Shown here: one piece after another, positions 1 to 14,200 of the stretch
Numbering within the stretch: the stretch's first letter is position 1
How the letters are laid out: the number at the start of each line of letters is the position of its first letter
NCBI GenBank assembly: GCA_040954595.2
Contig: CM082591.2
Location: 10,292,001 to 10,356,000, forward strand
Reading direction: 5' to 3'
DNA: 64,000 bases
Source: Balanoglossus misakiensis
Lineage: Eukaryota > Hemichordata
The notes under the pieces: generated by a model
What the model was told of the DNA's origin: nothing
Database searches by the model: none
What the model saw: only the letters and a program-made list of their open reading frames with translations
Program-made: the position numbers and the translations under genes

Positions 1-944
1 AGACGTCCGTCGCCGTATCCTTGGGAATTTCAGCTTGTTTCCACAGGGTCGTCATAATAAAATTCACTTTCCATATGATCAAAATATTTGCAATTTTGTC
101 AGTCTCAATGCCTGTCCTCCATCGTGTTTAGGTTCATGAACTTAATGTAGCAGACGACAATTCGTATCATAACATAGAATTAGTCCGGCCCCTTGTTTAC
201 TCATTTGCATAAAATGCCATGAAACACCGTAACAAATATTTCATGGCCACCTGACTAATTTGCATAATTAATTCATGGCTTCTGATAACCGAATTGACAC
301 TATGTAAGTTTTGACCTGTTATCACGAGGTTTGTTGTAAATATTTGATAGTGTTGAGAGAAAACCTACGCAAGAGTAAAATGCAATTTGTTTGTCAATAA
401 TTTATTCAAAAAATGGTCTGAAATATTGAATTTTAAAAGGAACTACTTTTTTCATTCTCACAGTAATGAGGGGCAATACAAAGGTTATGTAGTAGTAAAC
501 CACAGAATAATCTGCAGTACATATGTAATAAGTAATATTATGTGGCAAACATAATTAGCACAACGTGTGCGCCTCCATACAATGTAGGTGTCGACACAAA
601 CTGCAACAACCTACAAGACAATACCGTAAGACATAGAGACAAAACCGTAACGTTTCATTTCACTAAACAGAAATGAACACATGAAAGCACACAATATGTT
701 ACCTTCCGAATAGACAAGAGACATTGCACGATCTCGCATGAGTCGACGCATGGTACTGCAGGTAGATACTATGGGAGGACATTTTCATTTGATACAGGAC
801 ACGGTACACATGGACAACAGCTTAAAACGGCAAAAAAGTTCAAATTTTCTTTAAACTCTGCACCTTATTATAATTACATACACAACTTAACGCGTATTAC
901 CTAACAACCCATTGCAACGGTATTTAACCGAATTCATTGGTCAA
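1..944. other. No supported gene
   Basis: AT-rich sequence. I see no convincing exon, domain or repeat in either direction. It may be the 3' flank or a further intron of the minus-strand SRCR gene, whose last visible exon ends at 1945 with an open donor site. Confidence 0.5.
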
Positions 945-1112
945 ATAAAATATAGGGGTCACCGCGCTCTATTTTGAGATAAATTGCGTCAAAAATTTTG
1001 CCCATAGACAAACCATTGGTGAAAAATGCTGAGTCATCAGTTTTCTTCTATTATCGGCTAAATTCATGGCTCTGTATTTCAAAAACAAGCGCGGTGACCC
1101 CTATATTTTATT
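945..1112. repeat. Inverted repeat, MITE-like
   Basis: Arms 945-969 and 1088-1112 are reverse complements of about 25 bp (core ATAGGGGTCACCGCGCT) around a unique centre of about 118 bp. This looks like a small non-autonomous element; no clear target duplication was found. Confidence 0.6.
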
Positions 1113-1662
1113 ACGGATTTTCATTATACATACAAAGGAGAATCCAAAAATCCACAATTAAAAAAAATGACAATACTTTCAATTTTACTGAACGTACATC
1201 CTTAAGTCAGTTCGTTTATACAATAAATTTGATTATATTATATCATGCTACCGTCCGCGATTCTGATTGGACGAGAGCTGAATCCAGCCATGGTAAAATA
1301 CCATGGCTTTACCATGGCTAGCAGTGGTAGAACGGCCCCCTGAACTAGCATACGGCAGCAAAATGTGCAGTTAAACCACAGTCGCGCGTGTTTAAACCAA
1401 ATAAATATAACAAAAATAACGTTGAATTAACGGACGTTTTATTTTGGAACTGCTCAGTGGATATATTTGTCGCTTTGCCACGCGCGATGCCCGTCTTGTC
1501 ACTTTTTGTCGTCTGCTTCATGTTTAATGCTCGATCCCGGCCGCTCGTGTTTACATTCGTCGTCGCCATGTTGGTTCACGATCGTAATTTCTCTTTCTGA
1601 CACCGTTTCGGTAAGAAAATGACACTGATATGCCACAAAAACAGTTGTTGATATAATATAAT
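1113..1662. other. No supported gene; CpG-containing patch
   Basis: This stretch is locally richer in CpG between about 1380 and 1600. A minus-strand ATG at 1569 sits in a good context (ACCAACATGGCG) and opens 74 codons, but no domain is visible and no splice phase fits the SRCR gene. It could be a promoter or first exon of another gene; the evidence is weak. Confidence 0.25.
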
Positions 1663-1804
1663 AGCAATAACCCCCGCCTCAGTCGGGTATACACTCGATT
1701 TGGGTACAATTCGCTCCATATAGCACTCGCCTGACGGCTCGTGCTATATGTCTCGAATTGTACCCAAATATCGTGTATACCCGCCTGCGACGGGGGTTAT
1801 TGCT
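1663..1804. repeat. Near-perfect palindrome (fold-back element)
   Basis: Arms of about 69 bp (1663-1731 and 1736-1804) form a long hairpin. The apex has the motif CTCGCCTGACGGCTCG, similar to the apex of the fold-back element at 47023-47181 (CTCGCCTGCGGCTCG). Both may belong to one MITE family. Confidence 0.75.
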
Positions 1805-1944
1805 TAACTTTATTACAGTCGCAAAGAGATTTTATGCACGGCAGCAGAAGCACAATTTTACACATGTGAAGGGTCTGTCCGTCTACCCAGCAATTTTGTG
1901 TGTGTTTTCCTCATGCGCTAAAACGTTTACTTTACATCACTTAC

Positions 1945-2117
1945 CTGAACAAGAAACGCTGACATCCCGATTGTGCTCACAATTGTTGGTTCTCCACCCA
2001 GGATGGGGGCAGTAATGGAGAGCCGTTTCGTTTCCATGACACTTCAGGTCATCTAGTGCTATGTAACCAGCTCCTTCTCCAAACAGCGCTTCCCTATAGA
2101 ATAGCCCAAACCTTCCA
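1945..2117 (-). CDS. SRCR domain 5, second-half exon
   Basis: The minus-strand exon runs from an acceptor (CAG before 2117) to a donor (CAG|GTAAGT at 1945/1944). It encodes [12 protein letters not shown] and, later, [15 protein letters not shown] and VSVSC, giving four of the six SRCR cysteines. It starts with one base and ends with one base of a split codon, matching the exon at 3923-4061. It is more diverged than the other second halves. Confidence 0.8.
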
Positions 2118-2207
2118 CTGAAATGGATAAAGGCTTCAACGCTTAGAAAATAAAATAATTATTACAACAATGGTATGTATGTATGTATGTATGTATGTAT
2201 GTATGTA

Positions 2208-2260
<53 letters not shown>

Positions 2261-5200
2261 GAGATCGAAGATGAAATTGTGAGTTATATACGACATTGGT
2301 TTGACTTGAACCAATCATCATCAAGATCCTTCTTCTTTACTCCAAAATCAGCTGGTGGAATGGGGTTAATTAATCCACGTATAATGTATTATGCCAAACA
2401 CGTGTCATTCTATTTATCAGTTATGAACAATGACGACCCCAATGTACGCCAGTCAGCAAGGCAATCACTTAATCTACATATGGAGAAACGGAAAGCTGTT
2501 TGCACAAGCAATGATTCCCCAAATTTTGTCGGATTTGCTCTTGATGGTAGTAATAATATTACAAAACAGTCAAAAATAAATTGGCCAAAGTCCATGTGGA
2601 TAAATCTGCATGAAATGTGCAAACGTGAAGCCATCTCCATGTTTAGGAAAGGTGATAAATACATTTATGAAATGTCACTCGATGAAGAGGTATCAATAAC
2701 ATTTGATTCAGCGGAAAATTATTACACATGTATAAACAAACCAAGTTGAAGCAATACGAAAGTGATCTTAAGGCAAAGTCCTCCAAGGGGAGAGTAGTTA
2801 GAGAATTTCAGATACGTATCTCAATACCCATAATATTGATGATAAACTAAGATCAGTTGTGATGCGAGGCCGCTTACAATGTGAAAGCCTCATGTCCCTG
2901 TACAATCCGAGTAATCATTCAAAATCATGTAAAATATGAAAGCATCGCTCCGAAACGGCATCCCATGTATTCAACTGCTGCACTAAATTCCAGAAAATTT
3001 ACCAAAAAAAGGCATAACAGAATTGTTGATTTAATTTACGGGAAGATCGTTGGTTGTAACCCAAACATGATAATTGTCAACGATACAGTGCTCACCCATA
3101 AGTTGGTCGAGGACAATGATGAATTTTCTTTCCGGCACCATCACAAAAGACCAGACATAGTTGTTGTTGACAAAAAAACATGCAAGTAACTTTAATTGAA
3201 ATCGCCGTTCCCTTTGATGCACATATCTCAAAATACTTTTAGGCTAAATTCGATAAATATCACCCCTTTCTCTAGAAATAAACGATTTGGGATATCGCTC
3301 AGAGATTGTCGTTTTAAACATCGACAGTCTCGGTACTGTTAACCTAAAATTCATAACAGGGCTTATCAAAACCGGGTTAAGTAGAAACGACGCCGAATGG
3401 CCAGGTATTGCAGTATTATCACCACAATAGGCTCCAACAAAATTTGGAGAATGCGATGCCAGCAGTGCAACATATAAATTGCTGTTTTGTTTAGTGACAA
3501 GGTAATGTAATGAGAAGGGACCATTCGGTACGTTTCCTAATATATGCAATGTTTTTAACGATTGTTATGTAAATATTGTATTTATACATCCCTCTGGTTG
3601 TATTTGGAAATAAAAGAGGTATGTATGTATGTATGTATGTATGTATGTATGTATGTATGTATGTATGTATGTATGTATGTATGTATGTATGTATGTATGT
3701 ATGTATGTATGTATGTATGTATGTATGTGTGTGTGAATGTGTGCGCGTACGTGCCTTCGTGCACCTGTGTGTATATGTCCGTGCGCGCGAGGGGGGGGGG
3801 GTGATGTGTATGTATGTATCTATTGAATTATAAAACAGAAAAGTCCATCCATTAAAGTGGTACAACGAATTCACAGAAGCAATAGCACAAGTCATATTTA
3901 AAATAACAAATCTTGTAATTACCTATAGCCTAGTTGACGACACGCAACAGTTGCAGCAAAATAATCAAAAGAATCATCACAGACTGTTCCCCAATCGCTT
4001 CCACTCCATACTTCTACACGTCCCATGTACTGATTCGGTCCTACTAAGCGAATGCCAGAATCTGGATTTTTGCGAATTGAAGAGAAATGGGTCAATTGTA
4101 AATAACCAGTTTACTTAATGCGCATATAAGATGGAGAAAGGGGATTGATTAGGGTGGAATGTCACTGCATTAGGGCTGCCGAGGAGGATTACAGGAAGAA
4201 GTATTTAATTTACATTTTCATTTTCACGTTGAATGTTTCTTTTTACTTTGACTTTAATTTTCTATTTGTTTAAGCTTTCATATTTGATTTAGATGTAACT
4301 GTGACCCAGATCATGTTTTGTGGCACAATAATAATTCTTGGTTTTTTTTACTGATAATTTCCTGATAATATTGATGTGCATAAATTACAATCTTACCAGT
4401 GTTTCTTGCACACAGAACGCCTGCATCTTCGGAGTGGTGACAACTCTGTGCTCCCCATCCATTATTAGAGCATTCAGTGAGAACTATTTCATTTCCATTA
4501 CATTGCACCCCATCTAACCATATGGGATCAGCTCCTTCTCCAAAATATGCTTCTGCATAGGCAGTTCCATAAGATAGCCTGAGATACACCAGGAATTCAA
4601 CCTCAAATACTTTTTATATCCCTGCACCAGAATAGACCTGAACTGGTCATTTTGCTCTGTTTGTGGGAGATACAAAAACACGACACAACCAGAATTGGCG
4701 AAAAATGGCCAAGAGATATTGACCCTTTATTGCAAAGTTAACAATGTGTAAAGATGATGAAAAATTCCTCGCCAGTTGCCTGCCTCAATAAAACAGCAAA
4801 AACCTCAACAAGGTAGGTATAGGTCAAAGGTCAACTGGCGAGGAAAATTAACATAACATTAAACACTGTAAAATAGGTACATAAAGAATCTCCCACAAAG
4901 GTGTGGGCCTAAAAACGCCTCTAACAACTACAATCCAATGCGACAATGAAATAAGTAAAGATACAAAGTCCATGTAAGCTCTAAAATACATATACCTCCG
5001 TCCCATACGACCTATGTAGGGGAGGTAGATGGGGAGGCGGTGGGAGTGAAAATTCGAGGAGATGAACCAGCTCGTTGTCTTGAGGTCACGGCTGTAAAAT
5101 GGAAAAGGCTGTTCCTAGTATTGACTCCCCCCCCCTATAGGAAACTGCAAATATTGTCAAGGCGGGAAAATGAAGTTGCTCTTCCATGAAGTGTCTCCCC

Positions 5201-8200
5201 CCGGAGACTAAAGTGCTGTAAACCTCCCTGTCGGATAATAGAAAACTGTAAAACTTGATCACTAAGAAGCATGTCTATAAATGCGATTATAATAGTGATT
5301 ATAATCGTGCTTTTATATCCCTGCACCAGAATAGACCTGAACTGGTCATTTTGCTCTGTTTGTGGGAGATACAAAAACACGACACAACCAGAATTGGCGA
5401 AAAATGGCCAAGAGATATTGACCCTTTATTGCAAAGTTAACAATGTGTAAAGATGATGAAAAATTCCTCGCCAGTTGCCTGCCTCAATAAAACAGCAAAA
5501 ACCTCAACAAGGTAGGTATAGGTCAAAGGTCAACTGGCGAGGAAAATTAACATAACATTAAACACTGTAAAATAGGTACATAAAGAATCTCCCACAAAGG
5601 TGTGGGCCTAAAAACGCCATAAGCCACACCCTGGTGTGGCCGCCCCACCCAAAATGACCAGACCACCCCAGGGAAGGACCCTAAAAACACCATCCCCTGC
5701 TCTTGATAGCCATAAGCCTAAAAATTGGTTACCAAGATGCTGGTTGCCTAATGTACCCCTTAAAAGCATCTGACCTCCACCTGCCTAAGGCGCGTATCTG
5801 TGCATCAGACAATCCATCTTTAGCAGCTTGAGAGGCTGCTCCTATCCTAAAGCTATGTCCCTTGAACCTGTCTACCTCAAAGCCGCAAAAAGTGAGCGAA
5901 CGCCTAAGCTGTGCCGTGAAATCTCCCCGTCCTATGCCTAACGGCCCTGGCATGCAGAAAAGAGGGCCAGGCTCACTCCCCCTCAAACGACTAAATTCCC
6001 ACAATGCCTGAACCGGACACAAGTCAGACCTAAGAACCTTCTGAAATTTGATAACAAACACATCGCCTGGTTTACTGTGCTTAAAATTGAATAAGGACAC
6101 AGTTGCTGACTGTGGCAAACCTGCGCTAACCTGAAACTCCAACTGGTGGAAAAGAATGGCTTTTCCATCATCAAACATATTCCGAACTGTGAATTCCCCA
6201 ATCCTGAGGAACCCATAGAAGGCTGATAAGAACATAGCCTTAAAAAGAGAACGCTGATAAACAGATGTGACCACATTTGGAATGGCCTTAATCAGACGAA
6301 GTAGGATATCCCTAGTGATAGGGAGACGATCATCTCGTTGATGCACCAGCTTACGGTATGACTGGACCAATTTGTGAACCAAAAAGGACTTAGTAGGGTC
6401 CTGCAAGCCTGCAAGTTTATGAACGTAGCTAATGGCTGACAAATAGGTAGAAACAGTGGATGGGGCAAGGTGTTGCCTAGAGAGGTGACCAATAAACAAT
6501 GTGACCGAGGATTCTGACAGCGGCAGAGATGGACAATGCACCCCTAACTGGCTACCCATGAACTGTGTAAGAACTCTCCAAGCACGCTGATAGGTTGACC
6601 TGGAAGAACTGTGAAGAGCCTGCTGCAGAAGTCTGCCTACTTCCATGTCCAATGTATAGGTAGCAACTGAGACGGCACTGGAGTCGGATAGGTATCCATG
6701 CCCCGTGTATATGTCCGTGCGCGCGAGGGGGGGGGGTGATGTGTATGTATGTATCTATTGAATTATAAAACAGAAAAGTCCATCCATTAAAGTGGTACAA
6801 CGAATTCACAGAAGCAATAGCACAAGTCATATTTAAAATAACAAATCTTGTAATTACCTATAGCCTAGTTGACGACACGCAACAGTTGCAGCAAAATAAT
6901 CAAAAGAATCATCACAGACTGTTCCCCAATCGCTTCCACTCCATACTTCTACACGTCCCATGTACTGATTCGGTCCTACTAAGCGAATGCCAGAATCTGG
7001 ATTTTTGCGAATTGAAGAGAAATGGGTCAGTTGTAAATAACCAGTTTACTTAATGCGCATATAAGATGGAGAAAGGGGATTGATTAGGGTGGAATGTCAC
7101 TGCATTAGGGCTGCCGAGGAGGATTACAGGAAGAAGTATTTAATTTACATTTTCATTTTCACGTTGAATGTTTCTTTTTACTTTGACTTTAATTTTCTAT
7201 TTGTTTAAGCTTTCATATTTGATTTAGATGTAACTGTGACCCAGATCATGTTTTGTGGCACAATAATAATTCTTGGTTTTTTTTACTGATAATTTCCTGA
7301 TAATATTGATGTGCATAAATTACAATCTTACCAGTGTTTCTTGCACACAGAACGCCTGCATCTTCGGAGTGGTGACAACTCTGTGCTCCCCATCCATTAT
7401 TAGAGCATTCAGTGAGAACTATTTCATTTCCATTACATTGCACCCCATCTAACCATATGGGATCAGCTCCTTCTCCAAAATATGCTTCTGCATAGGCAGT
7501 TCCATAAGATAGCCTGAGATACACCAGGAATTCAACCTCAAATACTTTATCTGTGCATAACAGTGAATGTGTGCGTGCGTGTGTGCACCCGCATGAATTT
7601 TGAGTAACGACGTACATAACTAATACATCCATCCAGAAAAGTGGTTCAATGAAGCCACGGACACAATAGCACAAGTCATTTTAAAGAATAAATCTTGTAA
7701 TTACCCATTTGGATAAATATATCCTAGTTGACGACACACAACTGTTGCAGCATTATCATCAAAGCTGTCACCACAGACTGTTCCCCACTGACCACTGTGA
7801 TATATTTCTACACGTCCTTTGTACTGATACGGTCCTCCTTCCAATCGAATGTGACCTTCAACTGGCCCTGGATGTGTGCGTGTCGAAGGAAAATATACTC
7901 ATTGGAAAATAACTTGACTTTACTTGTTTAATTTTGCATTGAATAAAATGAAAAGAACATGTATAGATTGTGGGTACAATTTCACTGCCTTGTTCAATTT
8001 TACGTCGTCTTAGATTATATATACTTGTTGGCATACTTGGTTTCCCTATGATCAAGTTAATGAGGCCCACATTAATTTAAGAAGAAAAAAAAACAAGATC
8101 GAGCCGCTTTGTTAGTTCGTAGTGTAGAAATTTTACTGATAGCCTGTTTATCTCCGGTGATATGAAATCCCGCGCAAGCATATAAACGCTGCAGAAAAAG

Positions 8201-11200
8201 AACTATAATTATACGAATATATTTTAAAACACCAATGTCTATTTTCTATTTAAGCCTTTTTTGCTGAGCTGGTAAGTACTTTCTTATTGTTAGGATTAAA
8301 ATCACTCTATATCACCTCTGGGCTGGGAAAACTTGCCGCAAGTGCAGGTGTGGACCACGCCCGCATCACAAAATTTGATTTTTTTTATCTCACAGTCATC
8401 CCAATTTCTTTTTAAAATATGTTATGTTAATTACCGTTGATTTGACAATTTAACAAACCTCTGCATTTAGTACTACAAGTAGTTACTGCACCAATTGTAA
8501 TGAACATTGTCAGAAATGCAGTTCTTGTGATGTAGGATTAACTGTATGGACACATGAATTTTTCTGGCCTCAGTTTCTTTATTTAACATGCATATTAACG
8601 TTCACTTTCCATCACTTACTTGCACAAAGAACGCTTGCATCTTCATAGTGATCACAATTGTGTATTCCCCATCCAGAATTGGAGCATTCAGTGAGAACCA
8701 TTTCATTTCCACTGCATGTCACGTCATCCAACCATATCAGATTATTCAGACTATCTCCTGTTCCAAAATATGCTCCTGTATAGGCGGTTGCAGAACTGGA
8801 ACTGAAATAGAGAATGCAACGTTTAGAATTCAAAATACTTTCTGCAACAGTGTATATATACCCCCCACCCCTCCAATATACATTGTGGCATGCGTGTGTG
8901 TACGACCGTGAGTGTATGTGTGCACCCGCCTGAATTGTGTGTTTGGAAGTACAGAACTAATGAACATCCTTCTCCATCCTTTCTACATACTAGGCGGTTC
9001 CAAACATCTGACTTAGGTAGATAATGATCATAAATTCAACGTTTAGAAAACAAAAAATACTTTCTGTCCCAGTGTATGTGAGCGTGCGTGCGTGCGCATG
9101 AATTGTGAATATCGAAGTACAGAACTAATAAATCCATCCACAAAAGTGGTTCAAAAACACAAGCCATTCTTTAAAATAACAAATCTTCTAATCACCTATA
9201 TCCTAGTTGACGACAAACAACATTTGCAGCATTTTGATCAAAGCCGTCATCACAGATTTTTCCCCACTGACCGTTGTGATATATTTCTACACGTCCTTTG
9301 TACTGATCCGTTCCTAATACCAAGCGAATGTCACCTTCAACTGGATGGTGAAAATATATTAATTAAGGAACAACTTGTTGTTTAAGCTGTATGTGTAAAA
9401 ATAACGTCGGAATGAAATTAAATGAGAATCTGGCCCTACTAAATGGTACATAAGATGCTTTTAATTTTACATTTTTGACAGCCCAGGAATAAGAAATTTG
9501 AAGATTGTTGCTATTGGATATTTCAGAATTACAATGCGAGATATCCGGGCCCTTTAGACAACAGTAGGAAATTAACTGTACACACAAATCAATATAGGAA
9601 TAATCATAAAATGCTATTTTGAAATTTACAACAAATATATGATCAAGTTGATGTGATGTAGAGCGTCTTATTTATCGGAGTACACTTTTATCGGTGCTGT
9701 CAGAAACAGTTGCGGCGTACTCCAGTTTTGATATAACAAAAAAATTAATTGTAAACCATGAGCAGAGCGTCTACAGGTAACTCACAAATACAAAGTAATA
9801 ATCGACCACGGGTATTAATTAAACTGGTGTGTATGGAAAAAACTCCACTTGATATACATATAATTGATATAAAATTCCCCCGTATTTCAAACGAGTGTGC
9901 CTGCGTCGGGGACGAGTGATTACCCGTATAGCGGCCGTATCCCTCTGAGCAAATGCGCAGCGTCTCCAGCTCATGTGTTAAGGCTGAATTTTATCATTAA
10001 ACTTTGGTAAATGGCAATCTAGCCAAAGAAAGACGTTTGTCTGATAATTTGGATTACTGGAATATCACATGTGTTGTAACACTTTCAGCAGTCATTCACA
10101 TTATACAGAGGATCTTGTACAATAGAAGATCATCAGCAAAGCCTCTAATGTATATAACACACACTTAAAATGTTCTGAAACTCGTTCAAATACAGAATCA
10201 AACACAAATGTGACCTTTATGGACCCCCTTGATCTCACCAAAGCGGGGTCTGATCTACACATTTTGACATTAACATCCTGGATCTTATAAGTCTGGTATG
10301 TAGTATACCAGTCAAGGAGGATATCGTGTACATTGTATTCCGTACCTGGCAAGGATGCCTAGTAAATACACATGATTCAGTAGAAATGGAACTTTATGTA
10401 ATATGCACATAAATGGTCCCTTTCCGTCACTTACCTACACAAAGAACGCCAACATCTTCATAGTGGGTACAGGTGTTCATTCCCCATTCAGACTTGGAAC
10501 ATTCTGTGAGAAGCATCTCATTTCCACTGCATTTCACATCAGTCAGCCATATCGGATCAGGTCCGCTTCCAAAATGTGCTGATCCATACGCGAATCCAAA
10601 TCTTTCACTAAGGTAGATCAGGCATTCAACGTTTAAATTGTGTGTGTCTGCGCGTGTGCGTGCGTGTGTGTCTTTGTACGTGTCATTCTTTATATCACAA
10701 AACTTATAATTACCTATATCCTAGTTGACGACACACAACACTTGCAGCATTATCATCAAATTGGTTATCACAGACTGTTCCCCACTGACCATCGTGATAT
10801 ATTTCTACACGTCCTTTGTACTGAGTCGATGAGTCTCTTAATATAATGTCACCTTCAGCTGTATGCGTGTATTGAATGAAAATGTTAAAACATATTTTTA
10901 GTTTACCTGTTTCAGTTTTATGTGTCAAAAAGATCACGGACGGATAAGGGTTGCAACTTAGCTGCATTGATCAAGTTTAGGTCGCCTTACCTTTGATAAA
11001 GTTTAAGCATAGACCTTCCAGGGTCAATGGTTTAAGCGGCGCACATAAATATATGCACAAGTCAGAATCAATACAATACATACATGGTGGCTTGTAGAAG
11101 TACTGGCCCGTGCCAACTCCCGTATTCGCATAGGGGAAGAGTCTGTCTGTCTGTCTGTCTGTCCCTTTTCTGTCTGTGTCATCGATATCATAAAATGGTG

Positions 11201-14200
11201 GGTCAGATTTGAACCAAATTTAGTGGACAGGTATCGATGTTGGTGGCTGGTCAGAAATGAATGCATTTTGGTGGATGTGGCTTGAATCTTATTGAAGTTA
11301 TCAAGATCAAGTTGTTGATGATTTAACTTGTGCATGACAGAATCCGCATACACCGAAAATTACTTTACCTACTTCGTTGAAACTTACTGTTTGTAGATAT
11401 CAATAAACATTCCACCGATTTTTATTAAGTAGCAAAGTTGAACTTTTCTGATTAATGATATATTTCTAAAACATCATCACAAACTCAGTGGAAATTAACT
11501 GAACAGGTATTTATCTCACGGTCATGTCAATGTCTCATGAAATATGTTATGATATCACGTTAATAAATTGTAGTTGCATATCATCGAACTTTTGCTATTA
11601 GTAATGTACGTCAGTAGTTACTACACATGCAGCTATGCTGAAATTATTTCGTACGTGAAACTAATATTGTTTTATGCGGAGAACCAACACACTCTAAATA
11701 ATATAATGACAAGATACAACTATTGAGCTGTTAAACACTTTTTTTTCTCATCACAAATTTTAACCTTAGAATGTTCCCCTGCCAGAGGAATGAGTTAATA
11801 TTTTATATTGAGCAAAAAAAAAAAAGAAATTCATTATTGTCTTACGATCTAATTATTTTCTTGACAAGTACAAATATTAATTTTGTGATGGAGCAACTAG
11901 CATCGTTAGATGCTACCAAATCTCATGGTTTTGACAATGTCTCCCCCAAACTTCTTAAAATCGGGGCAAATAGTATAGCGGGTCACATTACTAATATGTT
12001 CAATTTGTCAATAACGAATGGTACTTTCCCTGATTGCTTTAAATGTGCCAGAGTTGTACCCATACATAAGAACGGGCCGAAACATGCTATTAGTAATTAC
12101 AGGCCCATATCAATCTTGCCTGCTTTATCAAAGATACTTGAGAGACACGTTTATAACAGTCTGTACACTTGTCTACAAAATAATAAGTTAATTATGAGTT
12201 CGCAGTCGGGTTTCAGACACTTTCATTCATGTAACACCGCATTGCTGAAGCTTACAGATCAACTTTTAAGAAATATTGATAATGGTCTGTACAATGGCCT
12301 AATGTATCTTGACTTATGTAAGGCCTTTGACGTGGTCGATCATGATATTCTTTTAAGGAAATTGTCCATTTACGGTGTTAATGATGTATCTTTTAAATGG
12401 TTTCGTTCATATCTCTCGAATAGATGTCAATTTGTCAGTTACATGGGTGAGGAATCAAAGACTTTACCTGTTGTTTGTGGTGTTCCACAAGGTTCCATTT
12501 TAGGACCTCTTTTGTTTTTAATTTTCATTAATGATTTACCTTTGAGTCTCAGCATGGGAAACATTGATATGTTTGCTGATGATCAAACACTTTGTGTCTC
12601 TGGCATTTCTATTGATGAGGTTGGTACAAAACTTCAAGAGGACGTTTTACCAATTTCCACATGGGTTTCAAATAATGCCATGTCAATTAACACCACCAAG
12701 ACAAAATGGATGATTGTTGCCTCTTGCCCAAAGGTTAATAATGTGTCCGAGCACAGTGTCACTCCCAATATTAGGATCAATAATACTTGCATTTCTTGTG
12801 TTTCTTCTCACACACTTCTTGGAATAGAGATTGACAATGCTTTAACATGGGATACTCATATAGATAACTTAAGTAGAAAATTGTCAATGCGGATTGGGGT
12901 ACTGAGGAAATTGCGACCTTTGACCCCAAGGCATACTCTTATGTTGGTTTATAATGCTATTTTCCTTTCTATAATTGATTACTGTTGCACTGTTTGGGGC
13001 AACACATCAAAAACCAATCTACAGAGAATTTATAAACTTCAGAAAAGAGCCGGCAGAGTAATTTTAGGAGTAGACATTACATTTCCTTCTCGTTCTCTTC
13101 TGACAACTCTTCATTGGTTGCCCATTGATATTAGAATTGAGTATTTCATTGCTGTTCAAACTTTCAAGATACTACATGGCCTGGCGCCTGATTATTTAAA
13201 TGAATTTTCTTATGTTTCTGAGATGTACAATTTTACCACTAGATCTGTCAGCAACGCTAATTTGTATGTGCCCACTTTTAAAACAGCAACTGGGCAAAGG
13301 TCTTTTATGTATCGAGCAACAAATATCTGGAACAATATTCCCCTGTCTATAAGAAGTATATACAGTCTGTCACAGTTCAAGTCACAACTACGTAACTTTT
13401 TTCACACTAAATTTATAAATGAAGGTTCATCACTTGATTAGATTTCATGACTGTTTCCGCCATTGCGACTTGATTTGATTTTTTCAGTGTTTTGTTTTTT
13501 TTCTTTCCTTGTTGTATTCATTCTCATTTCGCCTTTGAGGGCTCTGTTGTATATTACAATTCTACTTTGTAACACAGACTACCCTCTTTAAATAAAGCAT
13601 AATAATAATAATAATAATAATAACAGGTAGCTGCAATAATTATAGCCTTAGTGGTGGGCTGGTGTATCGCTGTCGGCTGGCCTGATCGCTGACGGCAGGC
13701 CAACCGACAGCGATACACCAGCCCACCACCAAGGCTACAGTTATTGCAACAAATAAACAGGGCTGTTCATATAGAATAATATAGAACAGTGCCGGTGAAG
13801 TCGGTTTTGGAAACATCTCCACACTCACGGGATGCTTTTTCATTCAAATTGCCGACGAGAGAATTGGATGGGGAAGTCTATTCAATCGAACGCGGAATGA
13901 ATCTTTTAGCTGAATGACATTAATTTCGGAAAATAGATTGATTTCCAGCCTATACAGAGCACCGAAATGATATCATGACGGTAAGTTGATCAACTATTTT
14001 GCTAAAATAACGCAATTTCAACATCGATCTATTGTCACTGTTCTATTTTCTATTTTAAACAAAATGTCCGCTTTAAACGGAAAACACGATCAGTGACAGA
14101 GACGCTCTACCCGTCTGTAGAATGTCAAATCCAATTAAAAACTACCACTTTAACAACGCGACTTCATGAAAGGTCAATGAAACAGTTGTTGGCAATCATT

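Larger units (their letters stand above)
3768..4611. repeat. 840-bp segmental duplication, copy 1
   Basis: Almost identical to 6709-7549; the differences I noticed are one A/G change (4090 region versus 7028) and the length of a G run. It contains one SRCR first-half exon and one second-half exon with the intron between. The two copies lie in direct orientation, separated by the DIRS-like fragment. Confidence 0.9.
4612..6706 (-). mobile_element. DIRS/Ngaro-like YR retrotransposon fragment
   Basis: A foreign segment sits exactly between the two copies of the 840-bp SRCR duplication. It holds a tyrosine-recombinase gene (5729-6652) and, downstream of it in the minus direction, two direct 308-bp repeats (5311-5618 and 4612-4919) separated by about 390 bp. 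Direct repeats near the 3' end interrupted by another block match the split direct repeats (B1-A2-B2) of PAT/Ngaro-type elements. The gag and reverse transcriptase expected upstream are absent, so the copy is 5'-truncated. Confidence 0.7.
6709..7549. repeat. 840-bp segmental duplication, copy 2
   Basis: Near-identical partner of 3768-4611. It carries SRCR exons 6858-6996 and 7332-7513. The very high identity over intron as well as exon shows a recent event. Confidence 0.9.

Noticed and set aside
1345-1569. First or last exon of the SRCR gene or of a neighbour
   Set aside because: Good ATG context but no domain, and entering it in phase 1 from the SRCR gene meets a stop at once.
2183-2258. 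Open frames of repeated MYVC or THIY residues over ATGT tracts (also 3562-3833, 59902-60234, 60231-60419)
   Set aside because: These are translations of microsatellites; a tetranucleotide repeat without stops is open in several frames and encodes nothing.
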